Source: Novosphingobium indicum
GTDB lineage: Bacteria; Pseudomonadota; Alphaproteobacteria; Sphingomonadales; Sphingomonadaceae
Direction of reading: 5' to 3'
Length of the DNA stretch: 64,000 nt
Assembly (NCBI RefSeq): GCF_014645195.1
Contig: NZ_BMLK01000003.1
Span: 1-64,000, forward strand
The position numbers were made by a program, and so were the translations under genes. The notes below the pieces were generated by a model that saw nothing but the letters and a program-made list of their open reading frames with translations, made no database searches and had not been told where the DNA came from. Shown piece by piece: positions 8,484 through 17,537 of this stretch. Position 1 is the first letter of the stretch; each line of letters opens with the position of its first letter.

Positions 8484-9182
8484 TCAGAAGCGGTAGGACA
8501 CGCCTGCGCTCAGCACCCACGGATCGAGGTCGTGCTTGGTTTCGAGAACCTTGGTGCCGGCTGCGTAGAACTTGGCGGTTGGCTTGATGAAGTACTTCTT
8601 GGCATCGAGCGAGAGACCGAAGCCGCTGTCGCCCAGAGCGATGTCCACGCCGCCCTGCAGGGCAAGGCCCAGCGAGTTCGACATCTTCACCTTGTCCACG
8701 CCCAGAGCCTGGGCGGTCGAGCCCGGCTTTTCGTCGAAGACGATGAAGAGCGACGGGCCAGCGCCGACATAGGGCTTGATCGGGCCGCCGGTGTCGAGGT
8801 GGAACTTGGCGGTCACGGTGGCGGGCAGGATCAGCACGTGATTGACGAGGTTTGTGCCGCTCAGGTCGGCATCGCCATTCACGTGATGCTGGGTGAAGCA
8901 GCAGATCGTCTCGACCGAGATGCTGTTGCTGAAGAAGTACTCGACGGCGAGCGTCGGCACGACGTTGTCATTGGCCTTGGTGTCCACATCGACCACGCCC
9001 ATGCCCGAAAGCGTGCCGGCGAGGCCCGGATCGATGTACTTGATCTTGTCGATACCACCATCGGGAAGAACCGCGGTGCCCAGCACCTTGACCTGGAGCT
9101 TCCCGTCGGGGCTGCCGGCGAGAGCCGGGGTGGTGATCGCGGTAGCCGCACCGAGCGCGGCGAGCATCATGATCTTGCGCAT
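8484..9182 (-). CDS. ompW: OmpW family outer membrane protein
   Basis: A 232-residue protein with a cleavable signal peptide (about 20 residues ending in A-L-A) and a mature part matching the eight-stranded OmpW barrel: the early V-K-V-L-G-T strand, an F-F region, P-Y-V-G-A-G near the middle and a C-terminal Y-R-F ending in aromatic Phe, the outer-membrane insertion signal. OmpW proteins form a hydrophobic channel, and in enterobacteria ompW responds to FNR. Here it diverges from ccoN with an exact FNR box in the shared region. The ATG at 9182 is preferred over 9197 because AGAAGAG precedes it. Confidence 0.9.
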   Translation of the reverse strand: MRKIMMLAALGAATAITTPALAGSPDGKLQVKVLGTAVLPDGGIDKIKYIDPGLAGTLSGMGVVDVDTKANDNVVPTLAVEYFFSNSISVETICCFTQHHVNGDADLSGTNLVNHVLILPATVTAKFHLDTGGPIKPYVGAGPSLFIVFDEKPGSTAQALGVDKVKMSNSLGLALQGGVDIALGDSGFGLSLDAKKYFIKPTAKFYAAGTKVLETKHDLDPWVLSAGVSYRF

Positions 9183-9331
9183 AGTCTCTTCTTTCATCGC
9201 CGCCGGGGCCGCACCGTGCGATCCCCCCTCTTGAGCGGCTGCCTGAACGCCTTTCCTCCACGCGGACGCAAGTTGATTTGATTCCGCGCAAATTGGCGGA
9301 AATTACTGGTTTTTTGAGCGGCCGGACCTTT

Positions 9332-9345
9332 TTGATCGTTATCAA
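9332..9345. promoter_or_regulatory. Exact FNR box between ompW and ccoN
   Basis: TTGAT-CGTT-ATCAA matches the FNR consensus at all ten defined positions. It is centred 73 bases before the ccoN start and about 155 bases before ompW, in a 229-base divergent intergenic region. FnrL encoded at 5.7 kb is the obvious ligand. The site should activate ccoN and could also affect ompW. Confidence 0.85.
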
Positions 9346-9411
9346 TGCGGGGAGCCATGTTACTCTCCAAGGCGGCAACAGGTTCAGCAATAATCTCGAA
9401 AGAGAAGACAT

Positions 9412-11061
9412 ATGGTAACGGTCCTCGCGCGGGCAGGCATTTGGCTTGCCGTGCTTTTCCTTGCCGTCATCGGGGTCGCGCTCGCGGCTGATGGGGGTTT
9501 CGCGATCCACATGGGCATTGTCGCGCTGGCGGCTATGATCGGCGTGTGGTTCACGGTCGGCGGCGCCGATTATTCGGCCATCGCCCGCGGCATTCTCAAG
9601 ATGCCCGACCAGAGCACCTACGACGACGATCCGGTCCGCTGGGGTGTCATCGCGACGGTGTTCTGGGGTATCGCCGGTTTCGCGGCGGGGCTTTTCATCG
9701 CCCTGCAGCTCACCTGGCCGGTCCTCAATCTGGAACCGTACCTCAATTTCAGCCGCTTGCGTCCGTTGCATACGTCGGCGGTGATCTTCGCTTTCGGCGG
9801 TAACGCCCTGATCGCGTCCAGCTTCTACATCGTGCAACGCACCTGCCGCGCGCGCCTCGCGTTCCCGGGCATGGCCCGCTTCGTGTTCTGGGGCTACCAG
9901 CTGTTCATCGTGCTCGCCGCGACCGGCTACCTGCTCGGCATCACCCAGTCCAAGGAATACGCCGAGCCGGAATGGTACGTCGACTGGTGGCTTACGATCG
10001 TCTGGGTCTGCTACCTGCTGGTTTTCGTCGGCACGATCGTGAAGCGCCATGAACCGCACATCTACGTTGCGAACTGGTTCTTCCTCGCGTTCATTCTGAC
10101 CATCGCGATGCTGCATGTCGTCAACAACCTCGACATGCCGGTCAGCCTCGTCGGTTCGAAAAGCTATCCGCTGTTCGCCGGCGTGCAGGGCGCGCTGGTG
10201 CAGTGGTGGTACGGCCACAACGCGGTGGGTTTCTTCCTGACCGCCGGCTTCCTGGCGATGATGTACTACTTCGTGCCGAAGCAGGCCGAACGCCCGATCT
10301 ACAGCTATCGCCTGTCGATCATCCACTTCTGGGCGCTGATCTTCCTCTACATCTGGGCGGGTCCGCACCACCTGCACTACACCGCGCTGCCCGACTGGGC
10401 GCAGACGCTGGGCATGGTCTTCTCGATCATGCTGTGGATGCCGAGCTGGGGCGGCATGATCAACGGCCTCATGACGCTCAACGGCGCCTGGGACAAGGTC
10501 CGCACCGATCCGATCATCCGCATGATGATCATGTCGATTGCCTTCTACGGCATGAGCACCTTCGAAGGCCCGATGATGTCGATCAAGAGTGTCAACTCGC
10601 TGTCGCATTACACCGACTGGACCATCGGTCACGTCCACTCGGGCGCGCTGGGCTGGAACGGCATGATCACTTTCGGTGCCATCTACTTCCTGACGCCGCG
10701 CCTGTGGAACCGCGAACGGCTCTACTCGCTGCGCATGGTCAACTGGCACTTCTGGCTCGCGACGATCGGTATCGTCTTCTACGCGGCCAGCATGTGGGTC
10801 GCCGGTATCACCCAGGGTCTGATGTGGCGCGAATACGGGCCGGACGGCTACCTGGTGAACACCTTCGCCGATACCGTCGCCGCGCTCCACCCGATGTTCG
10901 CGCTGCGCGCCTTCGGCGGGTTGCTCTACCTGACCGGTGCCGTGCTGATGGTGATCAATGTCTGGCAGACGATTGCTGGCAAGCTTCGCAGAGAAGCGCC
11001 GATGCATGACGCCGCCTACGATCCCGCAGCCGACCGGCCGATCCTTGCTCCTGCCGAATAA
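9412..11061 (+). CDS. ccoN: cbb3-type cytochrome c oxidase subunit I
   Basis: The 549-residue catalytic subunit of the high-affinity, proton-pumping terminal oxidase of the inner membrane. It carries the haem b, haem b3 and CuB ligands typical of Cco[27 protein letters not shown] and [10 protein letters not shown]. It is longer than the roughly 480-residue minimum because of an extra N-terminal region of about 60 residues with two membrane segments, a known variant. A purine-rich ribosome-binding stretch precedes the ATG. First gene of ccoNOQP; expected to be switched on by FnrL when oxygen is low. Confidence 0.97.
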   Translation: MVTVLARAGIWLAVLFLAVIGVALAADGGFAIHMGIVALAAMIGVWFTVGGADYSAIARGILKMPDQSTYDDDPVRWGVIATVFWGIAGFAAGLFIALQLTWPVLNLEPYLNFSRLRPLHTSAVIFAFGGNALIASSFYIVQRTCRARLAFPGMARFVFWGYQLFIVLAATGYLLGITQSKEYAEPEWYVDWWLTIVWVCYLLVFVGTIVKRHEPHIYVANWFFLAFILTIAMLHVVNNLDMPVSLVGSKSYPLFAGVQGALVQWWYGHNAVGFFLTAGFLAMMYYFVPKQAERPIYSYRLSIIHFWALIFLYIWAGPHHLHYTALPDWAQTLGMVFSIMLWMPSWGGMINGLMTLNGAWDKVRTDPIIRMMIMSIAFYGMSTFEGPMMSIKSVNSLSHYTDWTIGHVHSGALGWNGMITFGAIYFLTPRLWNRERLYSLRMVNWHFWLATIGIVFYAASMWVAGITQGLMWREYGPDGYLVNTFADTVAALHPMFALRAFGGLLYLTGAVLMVINVWQTIAGKLRREAPMHDAAYDPAADRPILAPAE

Positions 11062-11084
11062 GCGCGACGAAAGGGAATAGAGAA

Positions 11085-11834
11085 ATGACTTCCATCGTTG
11101 AGCGCCACAAGAAGCTCGAGAAAAACGTCACGCTGCTTGCCGTCGGTGCCTTCATCACGGTTGCCATCGGCGGTATCGTGGAAATCGCGCCGCTGTTCTG
11201 GATCGATAACACGATCGAGAAAGTCCACGGCATGCGGCCCTACACGCCGCTGGAGCAGGCGGGCCGCGACATCTACGTCCGCGAAGGGTGCTACGTCTGT
11301 CACAGCCAGATGATCCGCCCCTTCCGCGACGAGACGGAGCGCTACGGCCACTACAGCCTGGCTGCGGAATCCATGTACGACCACCCGTTCCAGTGGGGGT
11401 CCAAGCGCACCGGACCCGATCTGGCGCGCGTGGGCAACCGCTACTCGGACGAGTGGCACGTGCAGCACCTTCGCAACCCGCAGTCGGTGGTGCCTGAAAG
11501 CGTGATGCCCAAGTACGGCTTCCTGGCCGAGACCGATCTCACCGTTCCCGACCCTGCCGCCAACCTCACGGCGCTGCGCCGGGTCGGTGTGCCTTACACC
11601 GACAAGGACATCGAGATGGCCCTTTCGGACCTCAAGGCCCAGGCCGATCCCGATGCCGACGCCGCTGACCTCGAGGAGCGCTATCCCAAGGCGCAGATCC
11701 GCGATTTCGACGGCGATCCCTCGCGCCTGACCGAGATGGACGCCCTCGTGGCCTACCTCCAGATGCTCGGAACCCTGGTCGACGTGAACAGCGCGGCCGC
11801 CCAGGAAGAGTTCGCATCGGAGCATGGCCGATGA
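11085..11834 (+). CDS. ccoO: cbb3-type cytochrome c oxidase mono-haem subunit II
   Basis: A 249-residue membrane-anchored cytochrome c. One N-terminal membrane helix is followed by a periplasmic domain with the haem c motif C69-Y-V-C72-H73; the axial Met is in the later V-M-P region. It passes electrons from CcoP to the CcoN binuclear centre. It begins 23 bases after ccoN and its stop overlaps the ccoQ start as ATGA, indicating translational coupling. Confidence 0.96.
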   Translation: MTSIVERHKKLEKNVTLLAVGAFITVAIGGIVEIAPLFWIDNTIEKVHGMRPYTPLEQAGRDIYVREGCYVCHSQMIRPFRDETERYGHYSLAAESMYDHPFQWGSKRTGPDLARVGNRYSDEWHVQHLRNPQSVVPESVMPKYGFLAETDLTVPDPAANLTALRRVGVPYTDKDIEMALSDLKAQADPDADAADLEERYPKAQIRDFDGDPSRLTEMDALVAYLQMLGTLVDVNSAAAQEEFASEHGR

Positions 11835-12001
11835 GCATGCACTCCACTTACGACATGCTGCGGCACCTCGCCGACAGCTACGGCCTGCTGGTGATGCTGC
11901 TGATCTTCGTCGTGCTGATCGCCTGGCCGTTCCGGCCCGGCGCGCGCGAGCGGAATTCGGAAGCGGCGAACCTGATCTTCAAGGACGAGAACGATGGCTA
12001 A
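11831..12001 (+). CDS. ccoQ: cbb3-type cytochrome c oxidase subunit CcoQ
   Basis: A 56-residue protein with one membrane helix ([14 protein letters not shown]) followed by the typical P-F-R-P-G-A motif and a short charged cytoplasmic tail. CcoQ stabilises the assembled oxidase. It overlaps ccoO by four bases and ccoP by eight, in the standard N-O-Q-P order. Confidence 0.93.
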   Translation: MSMHSTYDMLRHLADSYGLLVMLLIFVVLIAWPFRPGARERNSEAANLIFKDENDG

Positions 12002-12965
12002 TGCTGACAACAAGCCGGCAGGGGCCGGCAGGCGCATCGATGAAGCCACGAACACCGAAACCGTCGGCCACGAGTGGGACGGGATCGAGGAACTCAACAC
12101 GCCATTGCCGCGCTGGTGGCTCTGGAGCTTCTATGCCTGTATCGTATTCGCGATCGGCTACTGCATTGCCTACCCGGCCTGGCCGATGGTCCATAGCGCG
12201 ACCGAAGGCATGCTCGGCTGGACCAGCCGCGGGCAGCTCGAGAAGGATCTCGAGGCCCAGCAGCAGGAACGCGCCAAGATCGTGGCCGATCTTGCGATCA
12301 CCCCGATCGAGAAGCTTCCCGGCAAGCCGGCGCTGATGCGCGCCGCGGTTGCTGGCGGTGCGGCAGCCTTCAAGGTCAACTGCGTCCAGTGCCACGGCGC
12401 CGGCGCGGCGGGCTCCAGCGGCTATCCGAACCTCAACGACGACGACTGGCTGTGGGGCGGCGATCTGGCCACGATCGAGCAGACGCTGATCCACGGCATT
12501 CGCCAGCCCGGCGATGCCGATACGCGGGTGAGCCTGATGCCGGCCTTCGGCAAGGACGGCCTGCTCACACCGGCGCAGATCCAGGACGTCACCAGCTATG
12601 TGCTGAGCCTGTCCGGCAAGGAAAAGGCAAGCCCCGCTTCGCAGCGCGGCGCGGCGATCTTCGAAGCCAACTGCGCCGTCTGCCATGGCGCGCAGGGTAC
12701 GGGGGACCGTCAGTTCGGTGCACCGAACCTCGCCGATGCGATCTGGCTCTATGCCGGTAACCGCGAAGCGGTCAGCCAGCAGATCGGCAATCCGCGCCAC
12801 GGCGTGATGCCGGCCTGGGGCGAACGCCTCGATCCGGTGACGATCAAGATGCTCGCGGCCTACGTCCACTCTCTGGGCGGCGGCGAGGACTTTGCCACAG
12901 TGGCAACGCCGGCGCAGAGCGAAGACCAATCGGAGGCTGCAGCAACAGAAACCGCGGCCGAATAG
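11994..12965 (+). CDS. ccoP: cbb3-type cytochrome c oxidase di-haem subunit III
   Basis: A 323-residue subunit that accepts electrons from soluble cytochrome c. A short cytoplasmic N-terminus contains the characteristic E-W-D-G-I-E-E-L-N-x-P-L-P-R-W-W, then a membrane helix, then two cytochrome c domains with C130-x2-C133-H134 and C227-x2-C230-H231. The Ala-rich C-terminal tail after about residue 300 is variable in the family. Its start lies within the end of ccoQ. A 74-base gap with a CCGCGG inverted repeat separates it from ccoG. Confidence 0.96.
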   Translation: MANADNKPAGAGRRIDEATNTETVGHEWDGIEELNTPLPRWWLWSFYACIVFAIGYCIAYPAWPMVHSATEGMLGWTSRGQLEKDLEAQQQERAKIVADLAITPIEKLPGKPALMRAAVAGGAAAFKVNCVQCHGAGAAGSSGYPNLNDDDWLWGGDLATIEQTLIHGIRQPGDADTRVSLMPAFGKDGLLTPAQIQDVTSYVLSLSGKEKASPASQRGAAIFEANCAVCHGAQGTGDRQFGAPNLADAIWLYAGNREAVSQQIGNPRHGVMPAWGERLDPVTIKMLAAYVHSLGGGEDFATVATPAQSEDQSEAAATETAAE

Positions 12966-13039
12966 GCCGCGGTTGATACCCGCGGGTCGCAATATCCCGG
13001 GCCGCTCAGCCCCCCTGAATACTCGGGCGGATAACCGAC

Positions 13040-14494
13040 ATGAACAAGCCTGAACCGATCAAGACCGAGGACCAGCCGCTGGGCCTCTATGCCAAGCGCG
13101 AACCGGTCTTCAACCGGCGCATCGACGGCAAGTTTCGCCGTCTCAAGTGGGGCATCATGGTGATCTGCCTCGCGATCTACTGGATCACGCCGTGGATCCG
13201 CTGGGATCGCGGCCCCTACGCGCCGGATCAGGCGGTTCTGGTCGATCTCGCCCACCGCCGCTTCTACATGTTCAGCATCGAGATCTGGCCGCAGGAGTTC
13301 TATTTCGTGGCCGGTCTGCTGATCATGGCGGGCATCGGCCTGTTCCTTGTGACCAGCGCGGTCGGCCGTGCCTGGTGCGGCTATGCCTGCCCGCAGACGG
13401 TCTGGACCGACCTGTTCCAGCATGTCGATCGCTTCTTCGACGGTGACCGCAACGCGCGCTTCCGTCTCTACAAGGCCCCGTGGGGCCCCTCCAAGATCGC
13501 CCGGCGCCTCGCCAAGTGGACGGTCTATCTGCTGATCAGCTTCGCGACCGGCGGTGCCTGGATCTTCTACTTCGCCGATGCGCCCACGCTGCACCAGGAA
13601 TTCTGGTCCGGCACGGCGGCACCGGTCGCCTACGGCACCGTGTTCGTGCTGACGATGACCACCTTCGTGCTCGGCGGCTTCATGCGCGAGCAGGTTTGTA
13701 TCTACATGTGCCCCTGGCCGCGCATCCAGACCGCCATGCTCGATGAAAAGAGCCTGCTGGTCACCTACAAGGACTGGCGCGGTGAGCCGCGCGGCAGCCT
13801 CAAGAAGGCGGAAAAGAACCCCGGCCAGTTCGGCGACTGCATCGACTGCAACCAGTGCGTCGCGGTCTGCCCGACGGGTATCGACATCCGCGAGGGGCCG
13901 CAGATCGGCTGTATTACCTGCGCGCTGTGCATCGACGCCTGCGACCGGGTCATGGCTGAAACCGGCCGTCCGCGCGGCCTGATAGACTATGCCACGCTGG
14001 AGGATGCCGAGCAGGAGAAGGCCGGGCAGCCGCCGACGCGTCATCTCAAGCTGATCTGGCGTCCGCGCACGATCCTCTATTTCACGGTCTGGTCAGGCAT
14101 CGGTCTTGCCATGCTCTTCCTGCTGGGCACCCGCGTCCACACCGACCTGACGGTGGCGAAGGACCGCAACCCGCCCTATATTCTGATGAGCGACGGTTCG
14201 GTTCGCAATGCCTACACGCTGCGCCTGCGCAACATGGAAGGGCGCCCGCGCCAGATGGAAATCGGCATCAAGGGCATTCCCGGCGCGGTCATGTGGTCCG
14301 AGGACATGGGCCGCGACCAGGCGAGCCGCAGCCTGACCCGTACGGTGCCGGCGGATGAGACGCAGGGCGTCCGCATCTATGTCGTCGCCCCGGCGGACAG
14401 CGTCGAGCCGGAATTCACCTTCACGCTTCAGGCTGAAGGGGATGCCCGCGAATCCGACGAGGCCGAAGTCCGCTTCGATAGTCCGGAAGGTTGA
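13040..14494 (+). CDS. ccoG: Cytochrome c oxidase accessory protein CcoG (FixG/RdxA family)
   Basis: A 484-residue inner-membrane iron-sulfur protein required for cbb3 oxidase copper handling; family members act as cupric reductases. It has several membrane helices, the conserved W-C-G-Y-A-C-P-Q-T-V-W and Y-M-C-P-W-P-R motifs, and two 4Fe-4S ferredoxin-type motifs (C-I-D-C-N-Q-C-V-A-V-C-P and C-I-T-C-A-L-C-I-D-A-C). A C-terminal Ig-like periplasmic domain follows. It heads the ccoGHIS group. Confidence 0.95.
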   Translation: MNKPEPIKTEDQPLGLYAKREPVFNRRIDGKFRRLKWGIMVICLAIYWITPWIRWDRGPYAPDQAVLVDLAHRRFYMFSIEIWPQEFYFVAGLLIMAGIGLFLVTSAVGRAWCGYACPQTVWTDLFQHVDRFFDGDRNARFRLYKAPWGPSKIARRLAKWTVYLLISFATGGAWIFYFADAPTLHQEFWSGTAAPVAYGTVFVLTMTTFVLGGFMREQVCIYMCPWPRIQTAMLDEKSLLVTYKDWRGEPRGSLKKAEKNPGQFGDCIDCNQCVAVCPTGIDIREGPQIGCITCALCIDACDRVMAETGRPRGLIDYATLEDAEQEKAGQPPTRHLKLIWRPRTILYFTVWSGIGLAMLFLLGTRVHTDLTVAKDRNPPYILMSDGSVRNAYTLRLRNMEGRPRQMEIGIKGIPGAVMWSEDMGRDQASRSLTRTVPADETQGVRIYVVAPADSVEPEFTFTLQAEGDARESDEAEVRFDSPEG

Positions 14495-14496
14495 TC

Positions 14497-14994
14497 ATGA
14501 GCAGCAGCAACGCCCCCCGCCGCAAGCCCTTCACCGGATGGCACATGACGGCCATCCTCGTGAGCGGCTTCGGGGTCGTCTTCGCGGTCAATTTCCTGAT
14601 GGCGAGCCTCGCGTCCTCGACTTTCGGCGGTATCGTCGTCGAGAACTCTTACGTGGCCAGCCAGCACTTCAACCGCTGGCTGGACGAGGCGGAGAAGGAA
14701 GAGGATCTCGGCTGGAAGGTCGCGGTCTCGCGCCGCGATGACGGGCGCATCGCCGCCAGTCTCGATGGTGTGCCGGGCTATCCGACCGTCATGGCCGAAG
14801 CGCGCCATCCGCTTGGCCGCAAGCCCGATACCCTGCTGAAGTTCCAGGAAGACGCCACCGGCGCCTATGTCAGCGACCAGCCATTGCCCGAAGGCCGCTG
14901 GATCCTGCGTTTCGATGTCGAGGCGGGCGGGCACACATGGCGTGGTGAAGACCAGGTCGAGGGCGTCGAGGTGATGGGGCAGCCGGTGCCATGA
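14497..14994 (+). CDS. ccoH: cbb3 oxidase assembly protein CcoH (FixH family)
   Basis: A 165-residue protein with one N-terminal membrane helix and a periplasmic FixH domain. The family motif F-T-G-W-H-M near residue 10 and the F-x-V-N-F-x-M-A end of the helix are visible. It assists cbb3 oxidase assembly. The ATG at 14497 is two bases after the ccoG stop; an upstream TTG at 14491 is less likely. The stop overlaps ccoI as ATGA. Confidence 0.9.
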   Translation: MSSSNAPRRKPFTGWHMTAILVSGFGVVFAVNFLMASLASSTFGGIVVENSYVASQHFNRWLDEAEKEEDLGWKVAVSRRDDGRIAASLDGVPGYPTVMAEARHPLGRKPDTLLKFQEDATGAYVSDQPLPEGRWILRFDVEAGGHTWRGEDQVEGVEVMGQPVP

Positions 14995-17129
14995 ATGCAC
15001 CGAATCCCGATCTGAAGACGTCCGACACTTGTATCGATAGTCGTTTCACCGTCCCCGGCATGCGCTGTGCCGGGTGCATCGGCAAGGTCGAGCGCGGCCT
15101 TTCCGCGGTTCCGGGGGTGGCTGCTGCGCGCGTCAATTTTTCGGCCAAGCGGGTGGCGGTCAGCCATGCACCCGAACTGACCGAAGACGCGATTATCGAC
15201 GAACTGCGCAAGCTGGGTTTCGAGGCCGAACGCGCCGCCGAAAACCCGCTCGGCCGCGACGATGCCGAAACCAAACGGCTGCTCCGCGCTCTGGCCGTCG
15301 CCGGCTTCGGCATGATGAACATCATGCTGCTCTCGGTCAGCGTCTGGGCCGGGGCCGATGCCGTCACGCGCGAGATGTTCCACTGGATCAGCGCGCTGAT
15401 CGCCATTCCGGTGATCGTCTATGCCGGGCGTCCGTTCTTCTCTTCCGCGCTGATGGCGCTGCGCTATCGCCGTACCAACATGGACGTGCCGATCTCGATC
15501 GGCGTGCTGCTGGCGACCGGCCTCAGCCTCTACGAGACGATCGTCGGCGGTGTGCATGCCTATTTCGACGGCGCCGTTATGCTGCTGTTCTTCCTGCTCG
15601 CCGGACGCGTGCTCGATGCGATGATGCGCAGCCGCGCGCGCTCGGGCATCGCCTCGCTGCTGGGGCGGATGGGGCGTGGCGCCCATGTCGTCCAGCCCGA
15701 CGGTTCGACGCAGTATTTCGAGGCCGAGCGGCTGGCTCCGGGAATGGTCATGCTCGTCGCTGCGGGCGAAGCGCTGGCGGCCGATGGCGAGATCGTGGAA
15801 GGCCGCACCACCGTCGACTCCTCGATGCTCACCGGCGAAAGCGACCCCCGGCCTGCCGGAGTGGGGGACACCATCCACGCGGGCATGATCAACCTCGGCA
15901 ATCCGGTGCGGGTCAAGGTGACCGCCGCGGCGCAGGATACGGCACTGGCCGACATTGCCCGTCTCATGGACGAGGCGGGACAGTCCCGCTCGCGCTACGT
16001 GCGCATCGCCGACAAGGCCTCGCGCATCTATGCGCCCGCAGTTCACAGCCTCGCGTTCCTGAGCTTCTGCGGCTGGATGCTGGCGGGCGCCGGCATCTAT
16101 CAGTCGCTCACGATTGCTGTCGCCGTGCTGATCATCACTTGCCCCTGCGCGTTGGGTCTTGCCGTTCCGGCCGCTCAGGTCGTGGCGTCGGGCGCGCTGA
16201 TGAAGCGCGGGCTGCTGATCAAGGACGGCTCGGCGCTCGAACGGCTGGCCGAAGTCGACGAGGCGCTGTTCGACAAGACCGGCACACTGACGCTGGGTGA
16301 GCCGCGTCCCGCCGATCTCACGCCGCTCGATTCGCGTGCACGGTCGGTCGCTCTGGCTCTGGCGCAGGGTAGCCGTCATCCGCTTAGCCGGGGTCTTGCC
16401 CAGGCCCTGCGGGAAGCCGGCGCCGAACCCGCCCAGCTCGACGATCTGGCCGAGACGGCGGGTATGGGCATGACCGCGCGACTCGAAGGACAGGACGTTG
16501 CTCTCATCCGGCCAGAGATCGAGACGGCGGGGCTCGCCGTGGACCTGCTGATCGGTGGCGAGCGCACCCGGATGGCCTTCGCCGATCCGCTGCGTCCCGA
16601 CATCCGTGAAACGATCGCCGTGCTCGATGCGCAAGGGATTGCCTGCGGTATTGCCTCGGGCGACCGGGTGGAAGCGGTCGAGGCGGTGGCTGACACGCTG
16701 GGCATTCCCGCGACAGGAGGCATGAAGCCAGCCGACAAGCTCGACATGCTCGGGGCCCGGGCGGACGAGGGCCACAAGGTGCTGATGGTCGGCGACGGGC
16801 TCAACGACGGCCCGGCGCTGGCAGGCGCGCATGTCTCGATTGCGCCCGGCGGTGCCAGCGACGTGAGCCAGCAGGCGGCAGATGCGGTTTTCGTGGGCGA
16901 ACGCTTCATGCCGGTGGCGCTCGCGATTCGCGTGGCGCGTGCGACGATGGGCATCGTGCGGCAGAACTTCGCGATGGCGGCGATCTACAACGTGTTCGCC
17001 GTGCCGCTGGCGATCTTCGGTTTCGTGACGCCGCTCATTGCCGCCGTCGCCATGTCGGCGAGTTCGCTGGTGGTCGTGGGCAATTCGCTGCGACTGGCGC
17101 GTGCTGCGGGCCGTGAGGACGCCGCGTGA
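14991..17129 (+). CDS. ccoI: Copper-exporting P1B-type ATPase for cbb3 oxidase assembly
   Basis: A 712-residue P-type ATPase of the CcoI/FixI type that delivers copper across the inner membrane for cbb3 oxidase. Order of parts: N-terminal heavy-metal-associated domain with G-M-R-C26-A-G-C29, membrane helices, T-G-E-S actuator motif, copper-site C384-P-C386, phosphorylation motif D428-K-T-G-T, and the hinge G-D-G-L-N-D-G-P-A-L-A. The C-P-C plus the operon place it as CcoI rather than a detoxifying CopA. Its stop overlaps the GTG start of ccoS. Confidence 0.95.
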   Translation: MNAPNPDLKTSDTCIDSRFTVPGMRCAGCIGKVERGLSAVPGVAAARVNFSAKRVAVSHAPELTEDAIIDELRKLGFEAERAAENPLGRDDAETKRLLRALAVAGFGMMNIMLLSVSVWAGADAVTREMFHWISALIAIPVIVYAGRPFFSSALMALRYRRTNMDVPISIGVLLATGLSLYETIVGGVHAYFDGAVMLLFFLLAGRVLDAMMRSRARSGIASLLGRMGRGAHVVQPDGSTQYFEAERLAPGMVMLVAAGEALAADGEIVEGRTTVDSSMLTGESDPRPAGVGDTIHAGMINLGNPVRVKVTAAAQDTALADIARLMDEAGQSRSRYVRIADKASRIYAPAVHSLAFLSFCGWMLAGAGIYQSLTIAVAVLIITCPCALGLAVPAAQVVASGALMKRGLLIKDGSALERLAEVDEALFDKTGTLTLGEPRPADLTPLDSRARSVALALAQGSRHPLSRGLAQALREAGAEPAQLDDLAETAGMGMTARLEGQDVALIRPEIETAGLAVDLLIGGERTRMAFADPLRPDIRETIAVLDAQGIACGIASGDRVEAVEAVADTLGIPATGGMKPADKLDMLGARADEGHKVLMVGDGLNDGPALAGAHVSIAPGGASDVSQQAADAVFVGERFMPVALAIRVARATMGIVRQNFAMAAIYNVFAVPLAIFGFVTPLIAAVAMSASSLVVVGNSLRLARAAGREDAA

Positions 17130-17284
17130 GCATTCTGGGCTTCCTGATACCTCTGGCGCTGCTGATGGGCCTGGTGGGGCTGGGCGCGTTCTTCTGGGCG
17201 ATGAAGAGCGGCCAGTTCGAGGATCTCGACGGCGCGGCCAACCGCATCCTCATCGAGGAAGAGGACGAGGAGCAAAAGCCGTGA
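17126..17284 (+). CDS. ccoS: cbb3 oxidase maturation protein CcoS
   Basis: A 52-residue protein starting at GTG. One membrane helix is followed by the diagnostic F-F-W-A-M-K-S-G-Q-F-E-D-L and an R-I-L, then an acidic tail. CcoS is needed for insertion of redox cofactors into cbb3 oxidase. It overlaps ccoI at the start and the next small gene at the end, both by four bases. Confidence 0.92.
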   Translation: MSILGFLIPLALLMGLVGLGAFFWAMKSGQFEDLDGAANRILIEEEDEEQKP

Positions 17285-17505
17285 AGCAGGAACTGGCGCT
17301 GCTGGGCACGCTCGCCCTGCTGCCGGCGATGATCGGCCCGCTGGCGGCAGAGGCCCGCAGCATCGTCGCTCCGCTGTGCGGCGGCGCGCTGGTGACCATT
17401 CCGGTAGCCCCGACCAATGCCCCGCCGGGGCCGGTGCAGGGGCCATGCTGCGCCAAGGGCTGCCAATCCGGATCTTCGCGCAAGCGGCTTGATCGATCGC
17501 AATGA
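17281..17505 (+). CDS. Small exported Cys-containing protein at the end of ccoGHIS
   Basis: A 74-residue ORF beginning at a GTG that overlaps the ccoS stop (GTGA), so it is translationally coupled. Residues 1-26 look like a signal peptide (K, hydrophobic core, A-x-A-type site near A-A-E-A). The short mature part is rich in Pro and Gly and has Cys in P-L-C-G-G and P-C-C-A-K-G-C, followed by a basic tail. I know no named family. The position suggests a role in haem or copper delivery to the oxidase, or in hemN expression, but this is inference from context only. Confidence 0.6.
   Translation: MKQELALLGTLALLPAMIGPLAAEARSIVAPLCGGALVTIPVAPTNAPPGPVQGPCCAKGCQSGSSRKRLDRSQ
17489..17502. promoter_or_regulatory. 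FNR-like box upstream of hemN (8 of 10)
   Basis: TTGAT-CGAT-CGCAA has a perfect left half-site and three of five bases in the right half. It is centred about 42 bases before the hemN ATG, which would place the transcription start almost at the start codon. It overlaps the end of the preceding small gene. hemN is a classical FNR target, so the site is plausible but weak. Confidence 0.4.
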
Positions 17506-17537
17506 ACTTTCGCATCGCCTAAGCGATCAGGCTTTTC

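Noticed and set aside
9273..9286. TTGATTTGATTCCG near ompW as a second FNR box
   Set aside because: Only the left half-site matches; the right half is TTCCG instead of ATCAA.
8968..11007. A 679-codon open frame antisense to ccoN
   Set aside because: Long antisense frames are a by-product of high GC at third positions; the product is rich in Arg, His and Asp and has no domain. The same applies to the large antisense frames over thrS, dxs, purH, the peptide transporter gene and the Baeyer-Villiger gene.
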